Part shown: positions 44,954 to 56,487 of the stretch, one piece after another
Layout of the letters: each line of letters begins with the position of its first letter
Numbering within the stretch: position 1 is the stretch's first letter
NCBI GenBank assembly: GCA_030848705.1
Contig: JAUIZM010000018.1
Coordinates: 434,001 to 498,000, forward strand
Length of the DNA stretch: 64,000 bases
DNA from: Heracleum sosnowskyi
Lineage: Eukaryota; Streptophyta; Magnoliopsida; Apiales; Apiaceae
Reading direction: 5' to 3'
Translations under genes and position numbers: made by a program
Notes under the pieces: model-generated
Database searches by the model: none
Told to the model about the DNA's origin: nothing
The model's input: the letters and a program-made list of their open reading frames with translations, nothing else

Positions 44954-45955
44954 TTTAATTTAAATTGAATTTGATTACTTTCTTTACTTAGTTTGATTCA
45001 ATAAAATTTGTTTAATTATTTATAATTAGTCAATTAATTGTATATTAATTGATTAATTTATTTCTATACCTTTATATGATGAAAAATGATTTGACTTGGA
45101 TCTAAAAATTATTTAAAGGTTAATTTCTTTTCAAACGTGAGTCGAATATTTTTCTAAAATTATTTCTTAAATATTATGTGATTTATATGATTTTATTAAT
45201 GTGTTTAAATGCCAATATATGCACTGTAAATTATGTGAAATATCTGGTTATTGAGTTTATAATGTCGTAAATTAGAAACGAGCGATCAATAAATACTATA
45301 AATTACATGTTTGACTGTTTAGGCTTAAAAATGGATGTGAGTAATATTTAAAAGACAGAATAAAAGTAATTAGACATACTAACGTGAGTTACTCATTATA
45401 GAATCGAGTGACCGAGACAAAGGAAAGGAGAAGCTAGTATAGCAACCTAGCAACCTGATAGAGTGTAATTGACTTCATTTGACCAGGCAAGTGTCTATAC
45501 CCTTCACTCGTTGTTCAAGTGATATTTTTTCTTCAACTATTATGTGAATGTTACTTTAAAAGTAAATTACAAATATTCTATCCTCATCTTGTACCTATGC
45601 AAATGGTACTACCCTTTACTTGTTATACATGTTTTTCTTGAACCCTCACTGTAATATCCCGGATATTTTTTTTTGTAATTTTAATAGATTAAAATTTGCT
45701 AGAAATTAGAATTAGAAGTGGATTAAAATTTAAGATAATTATATAATTTGACTTTAGAATATAAATAGATTAATGAGTTTTGCTAATTTAATTTTGTTGG
45801 GCTTTAGTTTAATGTTTAAACTGACCCAAGTTAATTTTAATGGACCAATTAATAGGTATATACAAGCGTGTAAAAAAAAGATAGAGACATCGATTATAAA
45901 TCATTAGAAAACCCTAGCATCAGTGGAAAAAAAAATGTCGCCGAATGAGAGAGAG

Positions 45956-45957
<2 letters not shown>

Positions 45958-45992
<35 letters not shown>
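45958..45992 (+). repeat. GA microsatellite
   Basis: A (GA)n run of about 17 units inside the solo LTR, followed by GGAGGA-type purine repeats. The small frame over it (45923-46126) is not a credible gene. Confidence 0.9.
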
Positions 45993-45995
<3 letters not shown>

Positions 45996-47153
45996 GAGGA
46001 GGAGGAGCAAGAGAAGAAGAAGAGCACGAGAGGAGGTCTCATAACAAGTTTAAAGAAAAAGGTAACGATTCTTGTATTTTCTGTATATTCTTGTGTATGA
46101 TATTATGTGTAAATCATATTTCTTGATTATTTGTATATGTGATAATGTTTTGGTATATATATGATATATTTATGAGTTCTTTGTTGTGTCCATTGTGTTC
46201 GTATAACTACTCCGATTTTGTATGTATAGTATATATAAAGTCCGAATTTTTGTAAAGATACGTCGTATCTGACTCGTTATTTGTCGGAATTTTATGACAT
46301 TAGAGTCTCTGAAAAGGTATTTTAATTATCTACGACTTTGATTCTTTGTGTTTTTCGAAATTCGGTCTGCAAACGTGAGTTTTTCTGGGATTTATTGACC
46401 AGCCAGCATATTTTTGAAACTGAGAAGTCTAACTTCGAAAATTCATTGTAAATTGAGTCTTTATCCAAAAATTACGAGCGATACCATTCTGGAAAGCTCT
46501 TTTCGACCTCTGCACTTTGTGTTTCATTCCTCTGTCTATTTCTATGATTGAAATGTCTTAAACGTCGAAATACTAACCTGATCAGGGGCTGATTCTGTTC
46601 TGCAGTCCGCAAATGTCCATGTTATGAGTTCGTTACTTGTCCGTTTTTAACGAGCCTTATCACTCTGGAAAGGTCTCGAAATTGCCTACGTTTTTCATTT
46701 TTTGTACTTTTTCAGATAAAGTCATTTTCATAGATTAATTTGTCAATTTCTAGAACTGGTCATAACTGATTTTGTTAATAATGGTCTATTTTGCAAGATA
46801 TTATGGTGTCTGATTTTTGAAATTTCATTGAGTAAGTTATATTTAAGCGTCGCATAGGTTCTATTAAGGTGGTGTGAACATTATTTGACTTTGATTGGTT
46901 TAATAAAATTATATGATTTGCTCGCATTGATTTCGGTATTTGATCGCTTTTGAGGTATGTACTTTTTGACTTACTTTTATTTTCGGAAAATATATTTTGA
47001 TTCTGTTTTCATTTTGTATAAGATATAAGAATATTGTTTCGAACTGTATAAGATATAAGAAATAAGATACGAGAATCTTTTGAATCCCTCAGTCTCTACG
47101 TTTCGAACCCGTTCGTAATTTACGCAATAGTTCCGGAACTAGCCTTAGATACC

Positions 47154-48463
47154 TGTTTTAGCCAAAATTCAAATAACGGGTTTTTAGGTTAAGATCGGGT
47201 CGAGTAGGAATTCAATTAGGTTATTTAAAATGTAATTAGGTTATTTACACAGGGTAAGGGCGCGCCCCTTATAAGCTGTCCACCCTTTGAGGGCGCGTCG
47301 TGTAGATAGGGATGGTGTGATGAGTAATCTGATAGAAGGTAACAGCTGTTTTGGCTTAACATGGCATAAGAAAGGATTGAGACTTATTTTCATGAAGGAA
47401 AGGGGGTTTAACCCCTAAGGGTGCGTTCTCACAGTATGAATTGGTGACAACCTGGATGGAAGACACTACAGAAAAATGACTTCACTTGACACAATGAAGA
47501 CTTAGGGCTTGTCCTCATGAGGATACAGGCGCGCCCTTTAGGCCGTCTACCCCTTGAGGGCGCGTCCTCTTGGCTTAAAGTGGCAACTTGATGATGAAGG
47601 ATGGTTCCCTTGGCTTGATATTGGCAAAATATTGAAGAAATTCCCTCCTAGGATGTGCCCTAGGAGAGGGATGTCCGTGGCTGAAGGCCTCCTCCTGTAT
47701 TCAATGGGCGCACCCTCATTGGGGATGTGGGGTTAATCTTGGTGTGTGCTTTGGGAGCTCTGTTCCTGTACTCAATGGGCGCGTCCTCATTGGGGAACTT
47801 TGGAGTAATCCTGCACTTTACACCCAAACACTTGGGATCACTTGTCCTGCTATCTGGTGGGTGCTTCTCATTCGGGGGACAAGGATGCGTCTTGAATTTA
47901 AAGTAAGTCATGGCTATACCTTTGTCTATGAATTAAGGAAATAGTTGGTAATGGATAGGACTAGTCCTCGACGGGGGAAGTTTCCTTATCCATGAAGTCC
48001 TGACGTCATAGATAAGCCTTGGGCCTTTGTGACTAGGCCTTATCGTTAGACATTCCTAAAGTGAGCTAAAACTCTAAGTAAGAAAAGATAAGAAAGACCT
48101 ACATTTAAGTATGGAAGGTATCCTATACATGGAAGGCGGTGGAAAAGTCCTACGACTAAGCATGGAAAGGCAGTAGAAGACTTCGGATGGGCTCCGAAGA
48201 TCAGAGGCCAAGCCCATGGAGGAAACTTCCTCCCCAAGAACTACGTTGGCTTGATTCCCTATATAAGGGATACGTAGGCAAATTGTAAGGGGTCGAAAGT
48301 TGAGAGCTCTGAGGCAGCCAACATAAACCCTAAGCAATCTCAGCCACCAATCAAACACAACCACCATACTCCGACAAATTTACCACCTAAGGACCACCGT
48401 TGTAGATCTTGATTCCGGCGAAGAACCCCAAATTTTGTTAATACCAAATTCCTCCGTTAACAA
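47154..48463 (+). repeat. Gypsy-2 5' LTR
   Basis: 1310 bp. It holds at least six GGRCGCGYCC-like sites (near 47258, 47290, 47528, 47568, 47706 and 47778), a TATA box CTATATAAGG near 48259 and a following ATACGTAGGCA block. Confidence 0.95.
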
Positions 48464-48484
48464 ATTGGCGCTAGAAGGAGGGGC
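48464..48484 (+). other. Gypsy-2 primer binding site
   Basis: AATTGGCGCTAGAAGGAGGG directly follows the LTR. It is a TGGCGC-type primer site; the tRNA is not assigned. Confidence 0.65.
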
Positions 48485-48517
48485 TGCTAATTAAGATCTA
48501 AATCTTTGGAGGAGAAG

Positions 48518-51017
48518 ATGTCTCACAATCACAATGAGCGTCCTATGGATGAAGTCGGCTCAGACGACACTGGAGAGAGCAACCACGCTCGCCATGAAGA
48601 ATATGTTCCCCGGAGTGTTCCAAATCGTGCTTATGGAACGCCTATCGTTGGGGGACAACCACCGGTGCTGATATGTTAGGCCGAATACACAATATCTAAT
48701 CAATTATATGTATGAGAATAACAATAAGAACGCAGTTTATGAATAACAAACTGAATAGAATTAATAACTTCTCTCTCTGAGATGTAAAATATCACAGAGA
48801 GCTGCTAGGTTACAAGAATGATAATTCACGTATTCGCATCCCTTTTAGGGTTAAACTATCTGTGTTTATATAGTACACAGCTACATACAATCTTCTAATT
48901 GATATTCCTATAAATCAGCATTACAATTAATATCAATCTAGAATTGCTTCTGTCTTCTGTTCCGTTTCCTTAGCAATCACAATATCTCTTTGCTTCTTTC
49001 CTTCTTCAAAGAATATTGCTTCTAGAATCTTCATTGTATAACACCGACTGCTAAGCAAACTCTGACTGTCAGAGTTTAACAAACTCTGACCAGTACTCCA
49101 GATAAACTCTGATAGTATCCTGTTACTTTAAACACTGATAAACAATCATCAGTAATTATATCTAACATGATAAGTAACTCAGACTTGATGGAACAACTCT
49201 ATCGCATGGGTGATGCTTTGAATGGCTTCGAAGCAAGGCTGGATACAGTCGAGAGAAGCGAAGGAAGGGGTAGGGCCAGGCGACGACCCCATAATCACCA
49301 TCGTACAGGTAGAGGCATCACAGGTCAGGGGGGTGACAGACCTCGTGCTGGGAGGTTTCAGAATGTTACCCCAAGAAGGCTAGAGTATCAAGAAGATGGA
49401 GTCCCTATCGTTGAACTCCCCGATGAGGAGACAGATAGTCAAGAACAACCCAGAGGAGGACGTCGTCCATCTCCACACCCTCATAGGTCAGGGCGATCTG
49501 AGAGTGAGGTTCGAAGGGCTGACGAGGTTCACCAAGACCAAGAGCAGCGTTTGAGTAGATTGAAGGATCGCCTTGGCATAAGGCTTAGCAATGATGATTT
49601 ACGACTGTTGTTGGTCGAATGGCAAAGGGATAGAGAGGTTCGAGGAGAGCAACTTGATCCACAGCGTGAGCCCTCTGTTGACAGGTCGCGGCCCCATGGA
49701 CGAGAGCACACTCATCCTCGTGAAGATTCAAGACGCGCCCTAGAAGTGCGACCTCGTGATCCACATCGAGAGCCCCCTTTAGATAGGTTGAGGCCCCATG
49801 GACATGAGGAGGCACCTCCGTGGGATAACTTACAAGGTAGTCGAGGAGCGAGGCCCCGTGATTCACAGAGAGCGCCCCCTGATCTCAGGTTGAGGCCCCG
49901 TGATCATGAGAGAGCCCCCCAATCTGAAGAATCTGGAAGGAGACGGAATCTGGAATTGGGTTACAGAAGTAGGGGTAATGATCGACGGGATATGTATGAT
50001 GCTCCTTATCGCGGGGGACCTTCTGGAGGAAGAGATCCTCACATAACACCAGTCTCGTCCCAAAGTCGGACATGAGGTAGACGTGAAGAACAAAGGACGT
50101 GCCCTCCCAGTGATGAGGGAAGGACGCGCCCTCCAAGTCCTAACCCAAGGCAAGAGTAAGGTCAGAGGCAAGATCAACCGCCACCTCAGCCTCTCCCGGT
50201 TGTGCATACCCAGCCTCCGATTACTGAAGGTACTCAGACAAATGTTCAAACAATCCCGGGTGTGGGAAGCTTCAATGTAGACGACCTAAAGAAACTCCTC
50301 ACACACCTGGAAGGAGGAAGAGTTACTTCAACGGCCCAAGCTCCCTCTCCATTCTCTACAGCAGTAAGGGAGGCACAACTTCCAACAGGGTATAGGAATA
50401 CAACCAATGATTTGCGCTTTCATGGAAATGCTGACCCTGTGGAGTTCTTAGGAAGGTTCAATATAGAGATGGATGTGTATCAAGTGCCTGACTTGGCCAG
50501 ATGTCGTCTTTTGGCAGCAACCTTTAGAGAGAGTGCGCAACAGTGGTTTCAAAAGCTTGGACCAGGTGTGATCACTTTATGTGAAGTCATGAAAACTCTG
50601 TTCCTGACGAAATTCCAAGCTACTGTGAAGTATGCCCCGCCAGTAACTACTTTGGCCAATATCAAACAGAAGGAAGGAGAAAGCCTGCAGTCGTACTTCA
50701 AAAGTTTCAATGCTGAGTCTACTATGGTCAGAGGGGCAACCGATGAGTCACTAAAAAGTTTCTTGATTGCGGGACTCCAAGTCGGAACTGATTTTTGGAA
50801 GCACTTGCAGGGGAAGGACCCAGAAACCCTGGCGGACCTCTTTGCCCAGGCTGAATACTTCAAGATCGTGGAGCAATCTCTTGCTGACAATAAAAAGTCC
50901 GACTCACAGGGGAAGGGGAAAGGTTCTAAGAGGAAGGATAGGTCTCCAAGCCCTGACTACCGGAGGAAAGAATATAGTCCGAACAGGGTGAATGTCACTA
51001 GCACAAGGAGAGGTTAG
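48518..51017 (+). pseudogene. Gypsy-2 gag, split by a solo LTR and with stops
   Basis: The ATG at 48518 starts MSHNHNERPMDEVGSDD. The reading is cut at 48673 by a solo LTR and resumes in phase at 49173 (SNSDLMEQLYRMGDALN), because the insert sits exactly between codons. A long Arg/Pro/His-rich part follows, in which GGACGCGCCC-type motifs encode Arg-Ala-Pro and Arg-Pro. The capsid domain (about 50330-50900) contains LRFHGNADPVEFLGRF, AQQWFQKLGPG and IKQKEGESLQSYFKSF. In-frame stops lie at 50073 (TGA), 50157 (TAA) and 51015 (TAG), all explainable as C-to-T changes of CGA, CAA and CAG. There is no frameshift. Confidence 0.88.
48674..49167 (-). mobile_element. Solo Copia-type LTR inserted in Gypsy-2 gag (494 bp)
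   Basis: TGTTAG..CTAACA ends with exact TGATA duplications (48669-48673, 49168-49172). On the minus strand a TATA box ACTATATAAACACA lies at 48874-48861, and four GTCAGAGTTT-type words lie upstream at 49059-49118, so the LTR is read on the minus strand. No internal sequence remains. Confidence 0.9.
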
Positions 51018-52736
51018 ACTCCACCAGACTATGACCGATTGAATAGATATCAAACGGGGAGTTATACGCTAGCTGCTTCTATTGAGCATATCTTTGAAGT
51101 AAATAAGGACAAGGATTTATTCAAGAAGCCAGTACCGTTATCCTCGTGGCAGAGTAAGGACAAAAAGAGGTATTGCTCATATCATGAATCTACTGGACAT
51201 AACACCCACGAGTACTGTCGGCAGCTAAAGGAAGAAATTGAAGAATTGATCAAGGCCGGATACCTAACTGACTGGATTGTCAGAGAAGTGAAGAAGCATA
51301 AAAACGAAACTGATAAGAGGATGGAAAGAGAACATGCTCCAGAAAGGGATGAGGAAAGATCTAAGGATGTTCAGTTTGCCTGGGCTGGAAGCATTCATAC
51401 TATCTTTGGAGGACGCCATTTTGGTGGTGACAGTAACAATGCACTGGAAAGGTATGCCAGGGAAGCACGACATAAGCCCTTAACTAATGTGAACAGCTTG
51501 GAACTTAAACCTCCCAAGTTGTTCAGGGGGGAATCAGTAGATATTACATTCACTGAGGAAGAGGCAAGATGGGTACATCATCCTCACAGTGACGCCCTAG
51601 TTGTTGCCATACAGATTGGTCCTATGAATGTACACCGAGTGTTTGTGGACAATGGAAGTTCGGTGAATATTCTCTACTACAGCACTTATAAGAAGTTGGG
51701 TTTGCCTGATAAAGATATTGTTAAAGAGGATTCTTGGATTTATGGTTTCAATGGAGAAGCTGTCAGAGTTATGGGTGCAATTAAGCTTCCGGTTACACTT
51801 GGTGAAGGTCCTCTATCTGTGACTCAAATGATAGAATTTATGGTGTTGGATCAAGAATCTTCCCACAATGCCCTAGTAGGAAGACCTTTGCTGAAAGAGA
51901 TGAAGGTAGTTACTTCTATTTATCATTTAATAATGAAGTTCCCTACTCCTAATGGGGTTGGTTTAGTTCGAGGGTCACAATATGATTCAAGATAGTGCTA
52001 CCATAGAACTATCAAGGGTTTTCGTCGTAATGGATCAGGGGGACGCGCCCTTCCCCAAGAAGATGCTCAGGGATTGCTCAAAAATTCTAAGGGAGAGATT
52101 CATGTTCATTACACGGTTCAAGAACCAGAAGATGATGTTCCTCAGCGGAGGGCGCGCCCTCAGATATTATTATTGGAGGCGTCCCCTCTAATTCATGAAC
52201 TCCAGGAAGGAATGGTGGAGGATGTGTCCACAGAAGGTTGGGAAGAATCGATTTCTCTACAAGAAAAGCATCAGGGGGTTTTTGAAGGCTGTCATACCCA
52301 TAAAGGCGCGCCCTCAAGGGAGGAAGAGCTTAAGGAAGGCGTGCCCCCAAAGGGGGAAGAGTTTGTCAGGAATGTACCCGAAGACGCGCCCTCAATGGAG
52401 GAAGGAATTTTGGAGGACGCGTCCTCAGGGGGTGTGGTGCCCGTTGAAGATCCTCGCCTTTTTGACCTTGATCTTGATCCAAGAATCCCTAACCTGAATG
52501 AGAAGACAGGTCCTGCTGAAGACACGATCTCGATTTCGGTAGACACTGATGATCTTAGTAAGATTCTAAAGATTGGGTCACAGCTGAGTGATGAGTTGAG
52601 AAAAAACCTAACTAGTTTCCTTATGGCCAACCTAGATGTGTTCGCTTGGAGTCATGCTGATATGGTTGGAATTGATCCTAATGTCATGTGTCACCATCTG
52701 AATATATATCCTAATAAGAGGGGGATGCGTCAAAAG
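51018..52736 (+). pseudogene. Gypsy-2 zinc knuckle, protease and motif-rich linker
   Basis: It continues the gag frame. CSYHESTGHNTHEYC near 51176 is the zinc knuckle. VFVDNGSSVNILYYSTY near 51640 is the protease active site (Asp-Asn-Gly), with HNALVGRPLL near 51867. TAG at 51993-51995 interrupts the frame. The linker 52040-52440 is dominated by GGRCGCGYCC-type sites, which encode repeated Gly-Ala-Pro-Ser or Asp-Ala-Ser/Pro blocks between acidic residues. The start of RT (FAWSHADMVGIDP) follows near 52640. TGA at 52737-52739 ends the segment. The protease would mature the polyprotein. Confidence 0.88.
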
Positions 52737-52739
52737 TGA

Positions 52740-55700
52740 CGGGCAGTCAGTGGCGAAAGGGCAGTAGCTCTAAAGGAAGAAGTCGACAGGCTTTTGGAGG
52801 TGGGTTTGATCAAAGAATCTTTTTATCCTGAGTGGTTAGAAAATCCAGTTTTGGTGAAGAAACCGAATGGGAAATGGAGAACTTGTGTGGACTTCACGGA
52901 TCTGAACAAAGCTTGCCCAAAGGATAGTTTCCCGCTTCCTCGAATTGATCAGTTGGTAGATGCTACGGCTGGACATGCTCTCTTAAGTTTCATGGATACC
53001 TACTCAGGGTATAATCAAATTCCCATGTACGGACCAGATCAGGAACATACCTCCTTTATTACTGACAGAGGTTTGTATTGCTATATTGGAATGCCCTTCG
53101 GTCTTATCAATGCGGGGGCGACGTATCAAAGGTTGGTGAACATGATGTTTAAAGAGCAGATTGGCAAAACCATGGAGGTGTGCGTAGATGATATGCTTGT
53201 CAAGTCTAAGAAAGCAGTAGACCATGTAAGGCACTTGGAGGAAATGTTCGGAATTTTGCGCAAGTATCGCATGAAGTTAAATCCTCATAAGTGTGTCTTT
53301 GGTGTTGAGTCAGGAAAGTTTTTAGGCTTTATTGTGAATCATAGGGGGATTGAGGCTAATCCGGAAAAGATTAAAGCACTTCTTGAAATGAAGTCCCCTA
53401 CCAGTGTGAGGCAGGTTCAAAGCCTTTGTGGACGAATCGCGGCTCTAAATCGTTTTGTCTCAAAGTCTTCTGATCGTTGCAAAGAATTTTTCAAAGCCAT
53501 TAGGGGTGTTGATAAGGACTTTGTGTGGACTCCTGCTTGTGAAGATGCTTTTCAAAAAATCAAGGAGCAGTTAGGTAAGCCCCCACTCTTGGCTAAGCCT
53601 GTGGATAGTGAAGTATTGATTCTTTATCTGGCCATCTCTGTTTACTCCATTAGTGTTGTGTTAGTGCGAGAAGAGGATGGTTTGCAATCACCAGTTTACT
53701 ATGTAAGTAAGAGGTTGTTGGATGCAGAAACCCGATATTCTAGTATGGAGAAGTTGGTATATGCCTTGGTGCTGGCTGCACGAAAGCTACGTCCTTACTT
53801 TCAAGCTCATAAAATCGAAGTGCGAACTTCTTATCCCATGAGACACATTTTACACAAACCTGAAGCTTTAGGGAGGATGTTGAAGTGGGCAATTGAGTTG
53901 GGACAGTATGATTTGGAATAAGTTTCTCGGACAACAATCAAAGGACAAGCTTTAGATGACTTTATTCTAGAGTTTGAAGATGAGAGTATGGGACAAGAAA
54001 TCATTCTGGTGAACCCTAACCCTCATGCTCAAGAGGCAAGTCCTTTGAGAGAGGAGTATCCTCTTCCCTGGTGGACCATGTATGTGGATGGAGCAGTCAA
54101 CAATGATGGGGCAGGTGCTGGAATTATATTGACCTCCCCTGAAGGTCACCTTCTTATGAGTGCTATCAACTTCAAATTTGCAGTAACTAATAATGAAGCT
54201 GAGTATGAAGCATTGATTAATGGCTTGAAGTTAGCTTTGGAAATGAATGTGAAGAATTTGGTAGTGTTCAGTGATTCGAAGTTGGTTGTTCAGCAGGTTG
54301 AAGGAGGGTTCCAGACTAGAGGACCAAAGACAGAGGCATATATGATGAGTGTTCGTCGTTTGATTCAACAATTCAACATAGTCAGACTTGAAGGAGTTCC
54401 CCGGGAAGATAATTCCAAGGCGGATACTTTGGCAAGATTGGGTTCTCAAAGAGACACGGTGTTGATGGGGGACATTCCATTGGAAATTCAAGAGATTCCA
54501 AGTATCCCAGAGGTGGAGTTAATGGTTATGGATGAAGCACCAATGATAACTTGGATGACTCCCATCCAAGAGTATATACAAAAGGGAATTCTACCCCATG
54601 ATAAAGGAGAAGCTAGACGCTTAAAATACCAAGCAGCAAGGTATTTGGAATATGATGCGGTGTTATACCGAAGAGGTTTTAATCAACCCTTACTAAGGTG
54701 CGTTGATGGAGATGAGTGCAGCTATGTCTTGAGGGAGGTACATGAAGGAATATGTGGCAATCACTCGGGGGGTAGTTCTCTTGCTATGAAGGTGTTACGA
54801 CAAGGATATTACTGGCCAACCTTGAAGGATGATGCAATGAAGTTTACAAGAGCATGTGATCAGTGCCAACGCTTTGCAAACTACTCATCTATTCTTGCTT
54901 CAACATTGACCTCAATGGTGAGTCCTTGGCCTTTTGCTATGTGGGGAATTGATCTTATTGGAGAGCTCCCTGCGGCCAAGGGAAGTGTCAAGTATGCTGT
55001 TGTGGCTGTGGATTATTTCACCAAGTGGGCAGAGGCTATGCCCTTGGCAAAGATAACAGCCAAGAAAATCAAAGATTTCGTTTTTAATTCCATTGTGTGC
55101 AGGTTTGGAATTCCCTACAAGCTCATATCTGACAATGGAAAGCAATTTGACAGCAAGGAGTTTAAGAAGTTGTGTGAAGATTTCAAGTTTAAGAAAATTT
55201 TTGCAGCAGTCTATCATCCTCAGAGCAATGGGTAGACTGAAGCCATCAACAAGATAATCAAGCACACACTGAAGACCAAGTTGGAAGAAAGTAAAGGTAA
55301 CTGGCCTGAGGAGCTTCCTATGGTATTATGGTCCTACAATACCACACAAAGATCTACTACTGGAGAGTCTCCATTTATGTTATCTTATGGCTTTGAAGCA
55401 ATGGTTCCTGTGGAGGTTGGATCTGGATCATTCAGGAGGGATCATTATGACAAAGAGTCTAATGAGGTCAACCAACGGCTTCATCTTGATTTTTTGGAAG
55501 AGATACGTGCAACATCATCCTTACGATTAGCTGCGTATCAGAAAAGAGTGGCTAGGTTTTATGATCGAAGAGTGAGGGTATGTCGCCTTAAGGTTGGTGA
55601 TCTCGTGTTACGAAGGGTGATGCCTCATACCAGAATCGCCAGTCATGGGGTCTTTGGAGCCAGTTGGGAAGGACCTTACAAGATCAAGTCTGTGCTTTAG

Positions 55701-55787
55701 GAAGGAACTTTTCATTTGGAAGATTTGAGTGGCAATCCTATACCAAGAGCATGGAATGTGGAACGTTTGAAGAAGTATTATCAGTAA
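52740..55787 (+). pseudogene. Gypsy-2 reverse transcriptase, two RNase H domains and integrase, with stops
   Basis: The same frame runs throughout. RT has WRTCVDFTDLNKACP and FMDTYSGYNQI, and the catalytic box reads CVDDML (Tyr to Cys) at 53181. Gypsy RNase H follows (YYVSKRLLDAETRYS). TAA at 53919-53921 lies at its end. The second, archaeal-type RNase H has MYVDGAVNNDGAGAG and NNEAEYEALINGL. The integrase has HHCC, WGIDLIGELP, ISDNGKQFD and then NG-stop-TEAIN, where TAG at 55233-55235 replaces the almost invariant Gln. TAG at 55698-55700 precedes the end TAA at 55785-55787. There are no frameshifts over 3 kb. Confidence 0.92.
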
Positions 55788-56487
55788 GGAGTGGTTTTAT
55801 GACCCCTATGTTGTCCAAATAAACTAGAAAAAATAAATTATATCCTAGTCTAGGGGGGTAGTGCATGTACACCTTCCCTAGAGTGGTTGAGATGCTTTTA
55901 ATTATTGTTATTTCCCCACAGGGCATTAGCCTTGGGACCAGTGTGGATTTCACACCGGAGCTCATTATCTATCAAGAATTTTAAAGATTTATTGAGATAA
56001 AGTTCTTAACTCTGTTTAATGAGGGCGCGCCCTCAGAAGTATCATGGAAAGACGCGCCATGTATTAATTTATAAATAAGACGCGTCCTCATTCATAAATA
56101 AGGGATACAACTTCATTAGGTGAAGATTATAAGTACAAGCAAACCTCATTCACAAGAAACAGTAAGCATAAAAGTGTGAATAGTTAAGGCAACCAAGAAA
56201 GACATGTATGAAGATTATTTAAGTTTGAGACTTCATTATCTAATTCAGAAAATTGTGGATTAGCTTAAATCTTTGCATGAAGAAGGCGCGCCCTCATCTT
56301 AATTGAATTTAGGTGCGCCTTAAATAGATTAATGTCCGTTGAACACTAGTCATTGAACAAACAAAAGCCAGGTTTTAAGGGACTAAGCCCTTGTTAAGAG
56401 TTAATCAAAAAAGGACATAAGTTAAAGTACAAACTGCAAGGCATTAAAAGAGGGCATGCACCTCAATGTTAAAAGGTTATAGAGCAA
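55788..56487 (+). other. Gap between convergent pol and antisense gene, motif-rich
   Basis: 700 bp with GAGGGCGCGCCCTC at about 56022, ACGCGCC near 56052, ACGCGTCC near 56080 and GGCGCGCCCTC near 56285. No gene is seen. Confidence 0.6.

Noticed and set aside
45923..46126. Small ORF with Arg/Glu repeats
   Set aside because: It is the translation of a GA microsatellite inside a solo LTR; no family or splice support.
47554..48367. Small ORFs in Gypsy-2 LTRs (also at 60208-61021)
   Set aside because: Present in both LTRs by duplication; short, with no domain, and the promoter and R region explain the sequence.
49529..50249. Several minus-strand ORFs opposite Gypsy-2 gag
   Set aside because: Shadows of the GC-rich gag frame; no splice sites or domain.
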